In this document: positions 24,507-34,772 of the stretch, piece after piece
Position numbering within the stretch: position 1 is the stretch's first letter
How the letters are laid out: every line of letters starts with the position of its first letter
NCBI GenBank assembly: GCA_003129525.1
Contig: CP029329.1
Location: forward strand, 2,089,501-2,153,500
Direction of reading: 5' to 3'
DNA length: 64,000 bases
Origin: Clostridium beijerinckii
GTDB taxonomy: Bacteria; Bacillota; Clostridia; Clostridiales; Clostridiaceae
Translations under genes and position numbers: made by a program
Notes under the pieces: model-generated
Database searches by the model: none
The model's input: only the letters and a program-made list of their open reading frames with translations
What the model was told of the DNA's origin: nothing

Positions 24507-24615
24507 CTTAAGGTATCGATACGAAAGTTAACGGGGTGTTGTCAAAAAACATTCGCCATTGCAAAAAAAGTAGTGATTAAGCTAAAACTCATAATATTTT
24601 TTTGGAGGAATTAAG

Positions 24616-27600
24616 ATGTTAGATATTAGAAGCGTATTCGTTGAAAAGAAAAATGGATTTAATGTAGAGGCTCAAAGTTTGTTAAATGATTTTAAAGATA
24701 ACTTAGGAGTAGCTGGATTAGAAAATGTAAGACTTGTTAATAAATATATTATTTCAGATATATCTCAAGAATATTACAATAAGGCATTACATACAATTTT
24801 TTCTGAAGCAACTGTAGATGTAGTTTATGAAGCAGAATTACCAATTAAGGAAGGTGAAGTAGCTTTCGGCGTAGAATTTTTACCTGGTCAATATGATCAA
24901 AGGGCAGATTCAGCTTCTGAGTGTTTAGCTCTTTTAACAGCAGAAGATAAGGTGGAAATTAAAAGTGCTAAAATAGTTATATTAAAAGGAAACCTCTCAC
25001 AAAAAGATATTGAAAAAATTAAAAATTATTATATAAATCCAGTGGATTCACGAGAAGTTGATATAAATAATAAAGATTTATCAACACTTTCAAACATACC
25101 TAAAGATGTTCAAATCTTAGATAAATTTACCCAAAAGACTTTAGAACAATTAAAAGAATTCCATAGTGAACAAGGTTTAGCTATGAGTACTTCCGATCTT
25201 GTTATGATCCAAGATTACTTTAAAGAAGAGAAGAGAGAACCAAGTATAACTGAAATTAAGGTTATAGATACATATTGGTCAGATCACTGTAGACATACAA
25301 CATTTTCTACAATATTAGAAGATGTACAAATTGAAGATAACAAGTATACAAATCCTATAAAAGCAAGTTATGAAGGATATATAAAATCAAGAGAATATGT
25401 TTATGGGGAAAAAGAGAAAAACAAAACTCTTATGGACATGGCTGTAATTGCAATGAAGGAACTTAGAAAAAGAGGTAAACTTGAAGATTTAGATATTTCT
25501 GAAGAAATAAATGCTTGTTCAATTAATGTAAAAATTGAAACAGACAAAGGCATGGAAGACTATTTAGTAATGTTTAAAAATGAAACACATAATCATCCAA
25601 CAGAAATTGAACCTTTTGGTGGCGCAGCAACTTGTCTCGGAGGAGCTATTAGAGATCCACTTTCAGGAAGAACTTATGTATATCAAGCAATGAGAGTTAC
25701 AGGAGCAGCAGATCCAACAGTTGCAATTGAAGATACATTAGAAGGTAAACTTCCTCAAAGAAAGATAGTACTCGGAGCAGCACACGGATATAGTTCATAT
25801 GGAAATCAAATTGGTCTTGCAACAGGTCAAGTTGAAGAAGTATATCATCCAAATTATGCAGCTAAAAGAATGGAAGTTGGAGCAGTTATTGCAGCAGCTC
25901 CAAAAGAAAATGTAGTAAGAGAAGAGCCTAAGCTAGGTGATGTAATAATTTTACTAGGTGGAAGAACAGGTAGAGATGGTGTTGGTGGAGCTACAGGTTC
26001 ATCTAAGGAACATACAGTAGATTCAATTAACGAATGTGGAGCAGAAGTTCAAAAGGGAAATGCACCTACTGAAAGAAAAATTCAAAGATTATTTAGAAAT
26101 TCAAAAGTAGCAAAAATGATTAAGAGATGTAATGACTTTGGTGCTGGTGGAGTTTCAGTGGCAATCGGAGAACTTTGCAGAGGGTTAGATATAGATTTAG
26201 ATAAGGTTCCTAAGAAATATGATGGATTAGATGGAACAGAACTTGCAGTTTCAGAATCACAAGAAAGAATGGCAGTTGTGGTAACAAAAGAAAATGCAGA
26301 CGAGTTTATAAGACTTTGTAATGAAGAAAATTTAGAAGCTAATTTAGTAGCTAATGTTACTGATACAGATAGACTCAGATTATTCTGGAGAGGGAAACAA
26401 ATTGTTGATTTAAAGAGAACCTTCTTAGATACAAATGGAGCTACTCAAAGAACAAATGTTACAGTTAAAGCACCTAAAGAATATCCATATACAATAGCAG
26501 ATATAAATGTTAAAGAAGAATGGATAAATAACTTAAAGAAATTAAATGTATCATCTAAACAAGGATTATCAGAAAGATTTGATGCAACAATTGGTGGAGG
26601 AACAGTGCTTATGCCATTTGGTGGTAAATATGCAAAAACTCCAGCAGAAGGTATGGCAGCTAAAATTCCAGTACTTCATGGAGAAAGCAAAGATGCTACA
26701 TTAATGACATTTGGATTTAATCCAGAACTAGGAACTTGGAGTCCATATCATATGGCATATTATTCAGTAATTGAAAGTTTAACAAAACTTGCAGCTATGG
26801 GTGGCGATTACAGACGTGCCAGATTAACATTCCAAGAATACTTTGAAAGATTAGGGAGTGAAGCTTCAAGATGGGGAAAACCATTTGCAGCATTGCTTGG
26901 TGCATATAACGCACAAATGGCATTTGAAATTCCAGCAATTGGTGGTAAAGATTCAATGTCAGGAAGTTTTGGAGATTTAGATGTACCTCCAACACTAGTA
27001 TCTTTCGCAGTTGGAGTTGAAAAAGCTAAAAATGTAATATCACCAGAATTTAAAGGAGTAGGATCAAGTTTAGTTTTACTTGAAACTGAAAAATTGGAAG
27101 ATGGAACTATAAATATAGATAGGCTTAAGAAAAATTTAGATGTTCTTTATACATTAATACAAGATAAAAAAGTAATTTCTGCATCTGCTATTAAATTTGG
27201 CGGAGTTTCAGAAGCTCTTACTAAAATGACACTTGGAAATAGAATTGGAGTTGAATTTGAGAGTTTAACTAAAAATGAATTATTTGCTTTCAACTATGGA
27301 ACTATAATATTGGAAGTTAAAAAGGGTATTAATATAGAAGAAGAATTTAAAAATTGTCTTTACAAAATGGTTGGTAAGACAATAGATTCTGCAACTATAG
27401 TAAGTAAAGAATATGACTTAAACTTAAATGTTTGTGATTTAGAAAAAACATATGAGGAAAAATTAACTTCAGTATTTAAGATTAAAACTGCAGATGTTAA
27501 TGAAAAAATTGAAACAGTTTTATATGATAATAAATCTGTACTTTCTCCTAAGTTTAAAATAGCTAAACCAAGAGTAGTAATTCCAGTGTTCCCAGGGAAT

Positions 27601-28362
27601 AACTGTGAATATGATTGTGCTAGAGCCTTTGAAAAAGAAGGCGCAGAAGTAACTCAAGTTGTATTTAGAAATATCACTAAAGAAGCACTTACTGAATCAA
27701 TAGATAGACTTGCAAAAGAAATAAGTAATTCTCAAATTCTTATGATTCCAGGAGGTTTCTCTGCAGGTGATGAACCAGATGGTTCAGGTAAGTTTATTGC
27801 AAATGCTCTTAGAAATGAAAAGATAATGAATAGCGTAATGGAATTACTTAAAAATAGAGATGGATTAGCTATAGGTATTTGTAACGGCTTCCAAGCATTA
27901 ATCAAATTAGGATTAGTGCCATATGGAGAAATAGTAGATATAAAAGAAGATATGGCAACATTAACTTATAATAATATAAATAGACATATGTCCTCAATTA
28001 TCACAACAAAAGTAGTTTCAAATAAATCACCTTGGTTTAATGAAGTTAATCTAGGAGATATGCACTCAGTTGCAATTTCACACGGTGAAGGAAGATTTGT
28101 TGCACCAGAAAGCTTAATTAAAGAATTAATTAAAAATGGCCAAGTTGCAACACAATATGTTGACTTTGATGGAAATGTATCATTGAATATGCCGTTTAAT
28201 CCAAATGGTTCAATGTACGGAATTGAAGGTATAACAAGTCCAGATGGAAGAGTTCTAGGTAAGATGGCTCATAGTGAAAGAATTGGGTCAGATTTATATA
28301 GAAATATTCCAGGAGACTTTGATCAAAAGATTTTCAAAGCAGGCGTAAAATATTTTAAGTAG
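24616..28362 (+). CDS. purL: Phosphoribosylformylglycinamidine synthase
   Basis: Fourth step of purine synthesis: FGAR plus glutamine and ATP to FGAM. The 1248-residue single-chain form combines an N-terminal PurS-like part, the FGAM synthetase core (SDHCRHTTF near 220-228, FKNETHNHPTEIEPFGGAATCLGG near 322-345) and a C-terminal class I glutaminase (FPGNNCEYD, ICNGFQAL with the nucleophile Cys, and SHGEGRF with the catalytic His). Strong GGAGG site. It is separated from purE by 240 nt that contain repeats, so the remaining genes may be transcribed by read-through or from their own promoter. Confidence 0.96.
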   Translation: MLDIRSVFVEKKNGFNVEAQSLLNDFKDNLGVAGLENVRLVNKYIISDISQEYYNKALHTIFSEATVDVVYEAELPIKEGEVAFGVEFLPGQYDQRADSASECLALLTAEDKVEIKSAKIVILKGNLSQKDIEKIKNYYINPVDSREVDINNKDLSTLSNIPKDVQILDKFTQKTLEQLKEFHSEQGLAMSTSDLVMIQDYFKEEKREPSITEIKVIDTYWSDHCRHTTFSTILEDVQIEDNKYTNPIKASYEGYIKSREYVYGEKEKNKTLMDMAVIAMKELRKRGKLEDLDISEEINACSINVKIETDKGMEDYLVMFKNETHNHPTEIEPFGGAATCLGGAIRDPLSGRTYVYQAMRVTGAADPTVAIEDTLEGKLPQRKIVLGAAHGYSSYGNQIGLATGQVEEVYHPNYAAKRMEVGAVIAAAPKENVVREEPKLGDVIILLGGRTGRDGVGGATGSSKEHTVDSINECGAEVQKGNAPTERKIQRLFRNSKVAKMIKRCNDFGAGGVSVAIGELCRGLDIDLDKVPKKYDGLDGTELAVSESQERMAVVVTKENADEFIRLCNEENLEANLVANVTDTDRLRLFWRGKQIVDLKRTFLDTNGATQRTNVTVKAPKEYPYTIADINVKEEWINNLKKLNVSSKQGLSERFDATIGGGTVLMPFGGKYAKTPAEGMAAKIPVLHGESKDATLMTFGFNPELGTWSPYHMAYYSVIESLTKLAAMGGDYRRARLTFQEYFERLGSEASRWGKPFAALLGAYNAQMAFEIPAIGGKDSMSGSFGDLDVPPTLVSFAVGVEKAKNVISPEFKGVGSSLVLLETEKLEDGTINIDRLKKNLDVLYTLIQDKKVISASAIKFGGVSEALTKMTLGNRIGVEFESLTKNELFAFNYGTIILEVKKGINIEEEFKNCLYKMVGKTIDSATIVSKEYDLNLNVCDLEKTYEEKLTSVFKIKTADVNEKIETVLYDNKSVLSPKFKIAKPRVVIPVFPGNNCEYDCARAFEKEGAEVTQVVFRNITKEALTESIDRLAKEISNSQILMIPGGFSAGDEPDGSGKFIANALRNEKIMNSVMELLKNRDGLAIGICNGFQALIKLGLVPYGEIVDIKEDMATLTYNNINRHMSSIITTKVVSNKSPWFNEVNLGDMHSVAISHGEGRFVAPESLIKELIKNGQVATQYVDFDGNVSLNMPFNPNGSMYGIEGITSPDGRVLGKMAHSERIGSDLYRNIPGDFDQKIFKAGVKYFK

Positions 28363-28475
28363 GGAACCCAAAAGTGAGAATCGAAATTTCATATTTCGTT
28401 CTTCGAACTTTCCCTGTGGGCATCTACGATTTGGTGTGAGTCACTTACTCAGCGAACGTATGTGAGTCGAGTTTC
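28354..28475 (-). repeat. 73-nt repeat touching the purL stop, split by a 48-nt repeat
   Basis: TTTAAGTAGGGAACC at 28354 matches the end TTTAAGTAGAGAACC of the 73-nt repeat, and its TAG is the purL stop codon. The rest of the repeat resumes at about 28422 (CATCTACGATTTGGTGTGAGTC) and ends GAGTTTC at 28475. Between them lies a 48-nt repeat (28372-28418, GTGAGAATCGAAATTTC to CTTCGAACTTTCCC). Confidence 0.7.
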
Positions 28476-28520
28476 CTTTGAAAAAGATTTGATTATTAGA
28501 ATATAAGAATATAACCATAT

Positions 28521-28552
28521 ATATTCTGAAGAATATATATTCTTCAGAATAT
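28521..28552. repeat. Perfect 32-nt palindrome
   Basis: Sixteen-bp arms ATATTCTGAAGAATAT without a loop, about 50 nt before purE. It has no T-tract. It could be an operator for a dimeric regulator or a cruciform site. Confidence 0.6.
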
Positions 28553-28602
28553 GCTTGAAAAATGCGAGTTAAAAGTATATTTTGAAAAAATAGGAGGTCT
28601 TT

Positions 28603-29082
28603 ATGCAAGTAGGTATATTTTTTGGAAGTAAGTCTGATACAGAAGTTATGAGAGGAGCTGCCAATGCTTTAAAAGAATTTGGAATAGAATATAAAGCATT
28701 TGTGCTTTCAGCTCATAGAGTACCAGAAAAATTAGAAGAAACGCTTCAAGAAATTGAAGCACAAGGATGTCAAGTTATAATTGCTGGAGCAGGTTTAGCT
28801 GCACATTTGCCAGGAGTTATAGCATCAAAGACAATACTTCCTGTAATAGGGGTTCCTGTTAAGGCAGCACTTGAAGGTGTAGATGCACTTTATTCTATAG
28901 TGCAAATGCCAAAATCAATTCCAGTTGCAACTGTTGGGATTAACAACAGCTACAATGCAGGAATGTTAGCAGTTCAAATGTTATCAGTTAATAATGAAGA
29001 ATTAAAAAACAAATTAAAACAATTTAGAATAGATATGAAAAAAAAATTTATTGAGGACAATGCGGAAGGGGTAGAACTATAA
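28603..29082 (+). CDS. purE: N5-carboxyaminoimidazole ribonucleotide mutase
   Basis: Converts N5-CAIR to CAIR. The 159-residue class I PurE shows [10 protein letters not shown] near the N-terminus and SAHRVPE near 45, both active-site loops, and [16 protein letters not shown]. Class I PurE normally needs PurK; no purK is present here, so the carboxylation step must rely on purK elsewhere or on high CO2. The AGGAGGT site is 6 nt upstream. The stop overlaps the purC start by one base. Confidence 0.94.
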   Translation: MQVGIFFGSKSDTEVMRGAANALKEFGIEYKAFVLSAHRVPEKLEETLQEIEAQGCQVIIAGAGLAAHLPGVIASKTILPVIGVPVKAALEGVDALYSIVQMPKSIPVATVGINNSYNAGMLAVQMLSVNNEELKNKLKQFRIDMKKKFIEDNAEGVEL

Positions 29083-29789
29083 TGGAAAAATTAGAAATGT
29101 TATATGAGGGAAAAGCAAAGAAGATTTATGCAACAGAGAAGGCTGATGAAGTAATAGTATATTACAAGGATGATGCAACAGCATTTAATGGAGAAAAGAA
29201 AGGTCAAATTGAAGATAAAGGTGTTATGAATAACGAAATTACATCAATTTTATTTGAACTTTTAGAAAAAAAAGGTGTAAAGACTCATTTCATTAAAAAG
29301 CTTAACGAGAGAGAACAATTATGCAAAAAGGTTGAAATAGTACCACTTGAGGTAATAGTAAGAAATGTAGCAGCTGGTAGTATGGCTAAGAGATTAGGTC
29401 TTGAAGAAGGATTTAAACTTAAAACTACAGTATTTGAATTTTCTTACAAAGATGATGAACTAGGAGACCCATTAATAAATAGTTATCATGCTGTAGCAAT
29501 CGGAGCAGCAACTTTTGAAGAAATAGATACACTTTTAGCTATGACAGCTAAAATAAATGATATATTAAAAGAAGTATTTGCAGCACAAAATATTAACTTA
29601 ATTGACTTTAAAATTGAATTTGGTAGATGTCCTGATGGAACAATAGTTTTAGCTGATGAAATCTCACCAGATACTTGTAGATTCTGGGACGCAACTACAG
29701 GAGAAAAATTAGATAAAGATAGATTTAGAAGAGATTTAGGTAATGTTAAAGATGCTTATATTGAAATATTAAAGAGAATCTCCAAATAA
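29082..29789 (+). CDS. purC: SAICAR synthetase
   Basis: Joins CAIR to aspartate with ATP. The 235-residue protein shows [11 protein letters not shown] at the start, [13 protein letters not shown], the conserved [21 protein letters not shown] and DFKIEFG plus [14 protein letters not shown]. Length fits the bacterial monomer-type family. Translationally coupled to purE (TAATG). Confidence 0.96.
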   Translation: MEKLEMLYEGKAKKIYATEKADEVIVYYKDDATAFNGEKKGQIEDKGVMNNEITSILFELLEKKGVKTHFIKKLNEREQLCKKVEIVPLEVIVRNVAAGSMAKRLGLEEGFKLKTTVFEFSYKDDELGDPLINSYHAVAIGAATFEEIDTLLAMTAKINDILKEVFAAQNINLIDFKIEFGRCPDGTIVLADEISPDTCRFWDATTGEKLDKDRFRRDLGNVKDAYIEILKRISK

Positions 29790-29823
29790 CAGTTAACTGA
29801 ATAAAGGTGAAAGGGTTGTGTAA

Positions 29824-31242
29824 ATGAGTAATCCAAATTTTGAATTAATAATGGATCCAAGCAATGATAAATTCAAGGATGAATGTGGAGTTTTTGGTGT
29901 TTATGCCAATAATCCTATAGATGTTGCATCTATGACTTATTATGGACTTTATGCTCTTCAACATAGAGGGCAAGAAAGTGCAGGAATAGCAGTTGCAGAT
30001 GGAGAAAAAATTGACATACATAAAGGTTTAGGTCTAATTACAGAAGCATTTAAACAAGATGATTTAGAAAAATTAAAAGGTCATATAGCTATAGGCCATG
30101 TAAGATATTCAACTGCTGGAGGAAAAGGAATTGAAAATGCGCAGCCAATACTCGCTACATCAAAAATGGGGCCAATAGCTATGGCTCATAATGGAACTTT
30201 GGTAAATGCTGATGTAATAAAAGAATTGCTTGAAGATGGAGGACAAATTTTCCACACTTCAACAGATTCAGAAGTAATTGCTTGCCTTATAGCAAGAAGT
30301 GCTAAGAAAGGTCTTGCAAAAGCAGTAGTTGATGCCATGTCAGCAGTTAGAGGATCATTTGCATTAACTATTATGTCAAAGGATAAATTAATTGGAGCAA
30401 GAGATCCACACGGAATCAGACCACTTTCATTGGGGAAAATTGAAGAAGGTTATGTACTAACTTCAGAAAGTTGTGCTTTAGATGCAATAGGCGCTGAACT
30501 CATAAGAGATATAGAACCAGGGGAAATAGTTATAATAGATGAAGAAGGTATACATTCATATAGATATTCTGAAAATACTCAATGTCAAACTTGTGCTTTT
30601 GAATATATATATTTTGCTAGACCAGACTCAAGAATTGATGGACTTGAAGTTCATACAACAAGAGTAAAAGCAGGAGAACAACTATTTAAGGAACATCCAC
30701 TAGATGCAGATATAGTTATTGCTGTTCCAGATTCAGGAATACCAGCAGCTATAGGTTATGCAAAGGCATCAGGAATACATTATGATACTGGATTTATTAA
30801 AAATAGATATGTTGGAAGAACGTTCATATCACCATCTCAAGAAATAAGAGAAAGAGCAGTTGCAGTAAAATTAAATCCATTAAAGGTAAATTTAGAAGGT
30901 AAGAGAGTTATACTTATTGACGATTCAATAGTAAGAGGCACTACTTCAAAACATTTAATAGAATCACTTAGACGTGTGGGTGTAAAAGAAATTAGCTTTT
31001 TAATTGCATCACCAAGTGTTAAGTATCCATGTTATTTTGGAATAGATACTCCTTATAGAAGTGAACTTCTCGCAGCTAATAATACTGTGGAAGAAATGAG
31101 AGATATGATTGGAGCAGATTATTTAGGATATTTAAGTGAAGAAGGCCTTTATAAGAGCTGTGAAGGGAAAAAAGGATTCTGCATGGGATGCTTTAATGGA
31201 GTTTATCCAGTCGCAGCACCAGTAGAAAATCAAGTGCAATAA
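29824..31242 (+). CDS. purF: Amidophosphoribosyltransferase
   Basis: Commits PRPP to purine synthesis using glutamine. A 20-residue propeptide precedes the catalytic Cys21 (KDECGVFG), as in Bacillus-type PurF, which is cleaved and carries a 4Fe-4S cluster: cysteines QTCAFEYIY and a C-terminal SCEGKKGFCMGCFNG fit the cluster ligands. PRPP-binding motif VILIDDSIVRGTT near 360. Located 34 nt after purC. AAAGGTGAAAGGG ribosome site. Confidence 0.96.
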   Translation: MSNPNFELIMDPSNDKFKDECGVFGVYANNPIDVASMTYYGLYALQHRGQESAGIAVADGEKIDIHKGLGLITEAFKQDDLEKLKGHIAIGHVRYSTAGGKGIENAQPILATSKMGPIAMAHNGTLVNADVIKELLEDGGQIFHTSTDSEVIACLIARSAKKGLAKAVVDAMSAVRGSFALTIMSKDKLIGARDPHGIRPLSLGKIEEGYVLTSESCALDAIGAELIRDIEPGEIVIIDEEGIHSYRYSENTQCQTCAFEYIYFARPDSRIDGLEVHTTRVKAGEQLFKEHPLDADIVIAVPDSGIPAAIGYAKASGIHYDTGFIKNRYVGRTFISPSQEIRERAVAVKLNPLKVNLEGKRVILIDDSIVRGTTSKHLIESLRRVGVKEISFLIASPSVKYPCYFGIDTPYRSELLAANNTVEEMRDMIGADYLGYLSEEGLYKSCEGKKGFCMGCFNGVYPVAAPVENQVQ

Positions 31243-31280
31243 AATATCTAAAGATCATCTTGAAAGGTAGGAATTAATAA

Positions 31281-32282
31281 ATGATTACTTACAAAGAAGC
31301 CGGAGTTAATATAGAAGAGGGATACAAATCAGTTAAATTAATAAAAGAATATGCAGCTAGAACTATGAGCGAGTATGTTTTAAATGGACTTGGTAGTTTT
31401 GCAGGAATGGTTGAATTACCATCTGGATATGAAAAGCCAGTTTTAGTTTCAGGAACTGACGGAGTAGGAACTAAGCTTGAAATTGCATTTAAGAATAAAA
31501 AATATGATACAGTTGGAATTGACTGTGTAGCAATGTGTGTAAATGATATTTTATGTCATGGAGCAAAGCCATTATTTTTCTTAGATTATATAGCTTGTGG
31601 AAAGCTTGAAGCAGAAGTTGCATCGGATTTAGTTAAAGGTGTATCAGATGGTTGTGTAGAGTCTGATTGTGCTTTAATTGGAGGAGAAACAGCTGAAATG
31701 CCAGGTTTTTACTCTGATGGTGAATATGATATGGCAGGATTTGCAGTAGGTATTGCTGATAAGGATAAAATCATAAACGGTAGCAATATTAAAGAAGGAG
31801 ATAAATTAATAGGTATTGCTTCTTCTGGAGTTCATTCTAATGGTTATTCATTAATTAGAAAAGTATTCCCAGATTTAAATGAAGAATTTAATGGTGAAGA
31901 AGTATGGAAAACATTAATTACTCCAACTAAAATCTATGTTAAGCCAGTTCTTAAATTATTAGAAAGCTATGAAATTAAAGGAATGGCTCATGTTACAGGT
32001 GGAGGATTTATTGAAAATGTTCCAAGAATGTTCAATGGTGGAGATTTTACAGCTGTAATTAAAAAGGATTCATATCCACTTCCAGCTATATTTGAAAGAA
32101 TTATTGAAAAGGGTGTAGATAAAGATCATATGTACAATACTTTCAATATGGGAATAGGATTTGTTCTTGCAGTTTCAGAGGCGGATGTGGCACCTATTAT
32201 AAAGGCTTTAGTAGAAATGGGCGAAAAAGCTTATGAAATAGGATATGTAACATCTGGAGGTGAAGGTGTTTGTTTAAAATAG
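31281..32282 (+). CDS. purM: AIR synthetase (cyclo-ligase)
   Basis: Closes FGAM to AIR with ATP. The 333-residue protein belongs to the AIRS/PurM superfamily: VSGTDGVGTKLEIAF near 60, DCVAMCVNDILCHGAKPLFFLDYIACG, GGETAEMPGFY and SSGVHSNGYSLIRK. Its end overlaps purN by 13 nt. Confidence 0.96.
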   Translation: MITYKEAGVNIEEGYKSVKLIKEYAARTMSEYVLNGLGSFAGMVELPSGYEKPVLVSGTDGVGTKLEIAFKNKKYDTVGIDCVAMCVNDILCHGAKPLFFLDYIACGKLEAEVASDLVKGVSDGCVESDCALIGGETAEMPGFYSDGEYDMAGFAVGIADKDKIINGSNIKEGDKLIGIASSGVHSNGYSLIRKVFPDLNEEFNGEEVWKTLITPTKIYVKPVLKLLESYEIKGMAHVTGGGFIENVPRMFNGGDFTAVIKKDSYPLPAIFERIIEKGVDKDHMYNTFNMGIGFVLAVSEADVAPIIKALVEMGEKAYEIGYVTSGGEGVCLK

Positions 32283-32878
32283 CAGTCTTAGTTTCAGGTG
32301 GAGGAACAGACCTTCAATCTGTAATAGATGCAGTAGAAAATAAATATATTGATGGCAAAATAGAAATGGTTATAGGTAGCCGTGATAATATTTATGCCTT
32401 AGAAAGAGCAAAAAAACATAATATAGACACTTTTGTTGTTTCACGACGCGAGTATGGGGAAAAATCTTCAGACAAGATATTAGAATTAACAAAGGGAAAA
32501 GTTGATTTAATAGTCCTTGCAGGATTTTTAGCAATTTTAGATGGAGAAATATTAAAGGAATTTGATAATAAGATTATAAATATTCATCCATCTCTAATTC
32601 CCTCTTTTTGTGGACCGGGAATGTACGGATTAAAGGTTCATGAAGCTGTAATTAAAAGTGGTGTAAAATTTTCAGGATGTACTGTTCATTTTGTAAATTC
32701 TGAAGTTGATGGGGGCGCAATACTTCTTCAAGAAGCTGTACCAGTTTATTTTGAAGATGATGCAGAAACTCTTCAAAATAGAATATTAGAAAAAGAGCAC
32801 TTAATATTACCAGAGGCAATTAAGCTGATTAGTGAAGGTAGAGTTCAATTTGTTAACGGAAAAGCTAAAATCAATTAA
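32270..32878 (+). CDS. purN: Glycinamide ribonucleotide formyltransferase
   Basis: Folate-dependent formylation of GAR. The 202-residue protein starts KIAVLVSGGGTDLQS, and carries the catalytic motif region IINIHPSLIPSF with the Asn-His pair and the SGCTVHFVNSEVDGG stretch. Start is TTG at 32270, with GGAGGTG 8-10 nt before it inside purM; no ATG fits. Coupled to purM by overlap. Confidence 0.94.
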   Translation: MFKIAVLVSGGGTDLQSVIDAVENKYIDGKIEMVIGSRDNIYALERAKKHNIDTFVVSRREYGEKSSDKILELTKGKVDLIVLAGFLAILDGEILKEFDNKIINIHPSLIPSFCGPGMYGLKVHEAVIKSGVKFSGCTVHFVNSEVDGGAILLQEAVPVYFEDDAETLQNRILEKEHLILPEAIKLISEGRVQFVNGKAKIN

Positions 32879-32933
32879 AAATAAAATCAGTTACAATAAT
32901 CGGTGTTAAGTTATCAGTTAAAAAATCAAAGAA

Positions 32934-33002
32934 ACTCCGAAAGGAAAAGTGAATGTCCAAATTTTATATTTGGAAACATGAACTTTCCCTTTGAGGTTTC
33001 CT
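32934..33002 (+). repeat. 52-nt repeat between purN and purH
   Basis: AAGTGAATGTCCAAATTTTA…TTTGGAAACATGAACTTTCCCTTTGAGG. Its reverse complement matches the segment nested within hairpin H (63366-63417). Palindromic core CCAAATTTTATATTTGG. After it, TTGTTAATTG-type AT repeats fill the gap. Confidence 0.6.
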
Positions 33003-33056
33003 CCTAAATTGTTAATTGTAAACTGTTAATTGTTAACTGAATCAAGGGGTGTTTTT

Positions 33057-34565
33057 GTGAAAAAGAGAGCTTTAATAAGTGTATTTGATAAAGATGGAGT
33101 TTTAGATTTTGCTAAATTCCTAGTATCTAAGGATGTTGAAATTGTTTCAACAGGAGGAACTTACAAGTACTTAAAAGAAAATGGTTTAGATGTAATTGAA
33201 ATTAATGAAGTTACTAATTTTCCTGAAATGTTAGATGGTAGAGTCAAGACTCTTCATCCATTAGTTCATGCAGGAATATTAGCTATAAGAGATAATGAAG
33301 AACATATGAATACATTAAAAGGAAGAGATATTCATACAATAGATTATGTTATTGTAAATCTTTATCCATTTTTTGAAAAAGTTAAAGAAGATTTAGAATT
33401 CGAAGAAAAGGTTGAATTTATAGATATTGGTGGACCTACAATGCTTAGAGCTGCTGCAAAAAATTTCCAAGATGTTGTAGTAATTTCTGATAAGAATGAC
33501 TATAATGTTGTTATGGAAGAAGTTGAAGCAAATGGTGAAACTTCTTTAAAGACTAAGAAGAAATTAGCTGGTAAGGTATTTAATCTTATGAGTGCTTATG
33601 ACGGAGCTATTTCAAACTTCTTATTAGCTGATGATGAAGAAGAATATCCAGAATATCTTTCAGTTTCATATAAGAAGATGCAAGGCCTTAGATATGGCGA
33701 AAATTCACATCAAAGTGCAGCAGTATATTCATCAACAATGCTTGATGGAGCTATGAATACTTTTGAAATGTTAAATGGTAAGGAATTATCTTATAATAAT
33801 TTCAAAGATGTTGATATAGCTTGGAAATGTTCTAGTGAATTTGAAGAACCATCATGTTGTGCATTAAAACATAACACACCTTGTGGTGTTGCAATTGGCA
33901 CAGACGCTTATGAAGCATACATGAAAGCTTATGAAGTAGATCCAACTTCAATATTTGGTGGAATTGTTGCTTTTAATAGAAAAGTAGACAAGAGAACAGC
34001 AGAAGAAATGGTTAAAATTTTCTTAGAAGTTATAGCAGCACCAGAATATGATGAAGATGCTTTAGAAGTATTAAAAACTAAAAAGAACTTAAGAGTTCTT
34101 AAGTTTAACAACACTCCAAAAGCTGATAAATGCATGGTTACAGTAGATGGAGCAATATTAGTTCAAGAAGAAGATAGCAAATTAATTGAAGAAATTAAAG
34201 TTGTAACAGAAGTTAAACCAACTGATGAAGAAATGAAAGATTTATTATTTGGCATGAAAGTGGTTAAATATGTTAAATCCAACGCTATAGTTGTAGCTCA
34301 TAACGGAATTGCACTTGGAATTGGTGGAGGTCAAGTTAATAGAATCTGGCCAACAGAAGATGCCCTGAAGAGAGGGATTGGAGCTACAATATTAGCTTCT
34401 GATGCTTTCTTCCCATTCAGAGATGTAGTAGACCAAGCTGCAAAGGCTGGCATTAAAGCTATAATCCAACCAGGTGGATCTATGAGAGATCAAGAATCAA
34501 TAGATGCTTGTAATGAACATGGTATAGCTATGGTGTTTACAGGACTTAGACATTTTAAACATTAG
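33057..34565 (+). CDS. purH: Bifunctional AICAR transformylase / IMP cyclohydrolase
   Basis: Last two steps to IMP. The N-terminal IMP cyclohydrolase (MGS-like) shows [34 protein letters not shown]; the C-terminal transformylase shows [11 protein letters not shown] and [12 protein letters not shown] (Lys-His pair) and [10 protein letters not shown] use GTG at 33057 (502 residues): AAGGGGTG lies just upstream and KKRALIS is the usual N-terminus; an upstream in-frame ATG at 33030 would sit in the AT-repeat spacer. Confidence 0.94.
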   Translation: MKKRALISVFDKDGVLDFAKFLVSKDVEIVSTGGTYKYLKENGLDVIEINEVTNFPEMLDGRVKTLHPLVHAGILAIRDNEEHMNTLKGRDIHTIDYVIVNLYPFFEKVKEDLEFEEKVEFIDIGGPTMLRAAAKNFQDVVVISDKNDYNVVMEEVEANGETSLKTKKKLAGKVFNLMSAYDGAISNFLLADDEEEYPEYLSVSYKKMQGLRYGENSHQSAAVYSSTMLDGAMNTFEMLNGKELSYNNFKDVDIAWKCSSEFEEPSCCALKHNTPCGVAIGTDAYEAYMKAYEVDPTSIFGGIVAFNRKVDKRTAEEMVKIFLEVIAAPEYDEDALEVLKTKKNLRVLKFNNTPKADKCMVTVDGAILVQEEDSKLIEEIKVVTEVKPTDEEMKDLLFGMKVVKYVKSNAIVVAHNGIALGIGGGQVNRIWPTEDALKRGIGATILASDAFFPFRDVVDQAAKAGIKAIIQPGGSMRDQESIDACNEHGIAMVFTGLRHFKH

Positions 34566-34772
34566 ATTATTGTTATAATTAAATATAATCATTAATAAAT
34601 TAATGCTCAATGGTCAATTTTCAATGACGAAATTCATAATTGGAATTTGAAAATTGGGCATTAAAACTTAATAATGATAACTAAAAACTAAATTTAATAA
34701 TAATTATGAATTAGTAATAGTACATTATGTATTAATAAGTTAGAATTAAAAATTGATTCGGAGGTATATTTT

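Noticed and set aside
24400..24615. Purine riboswitch upstream of purL
   Set aside because: The conserved junction sequences (TNTCTACC and partner) are not found by eye.
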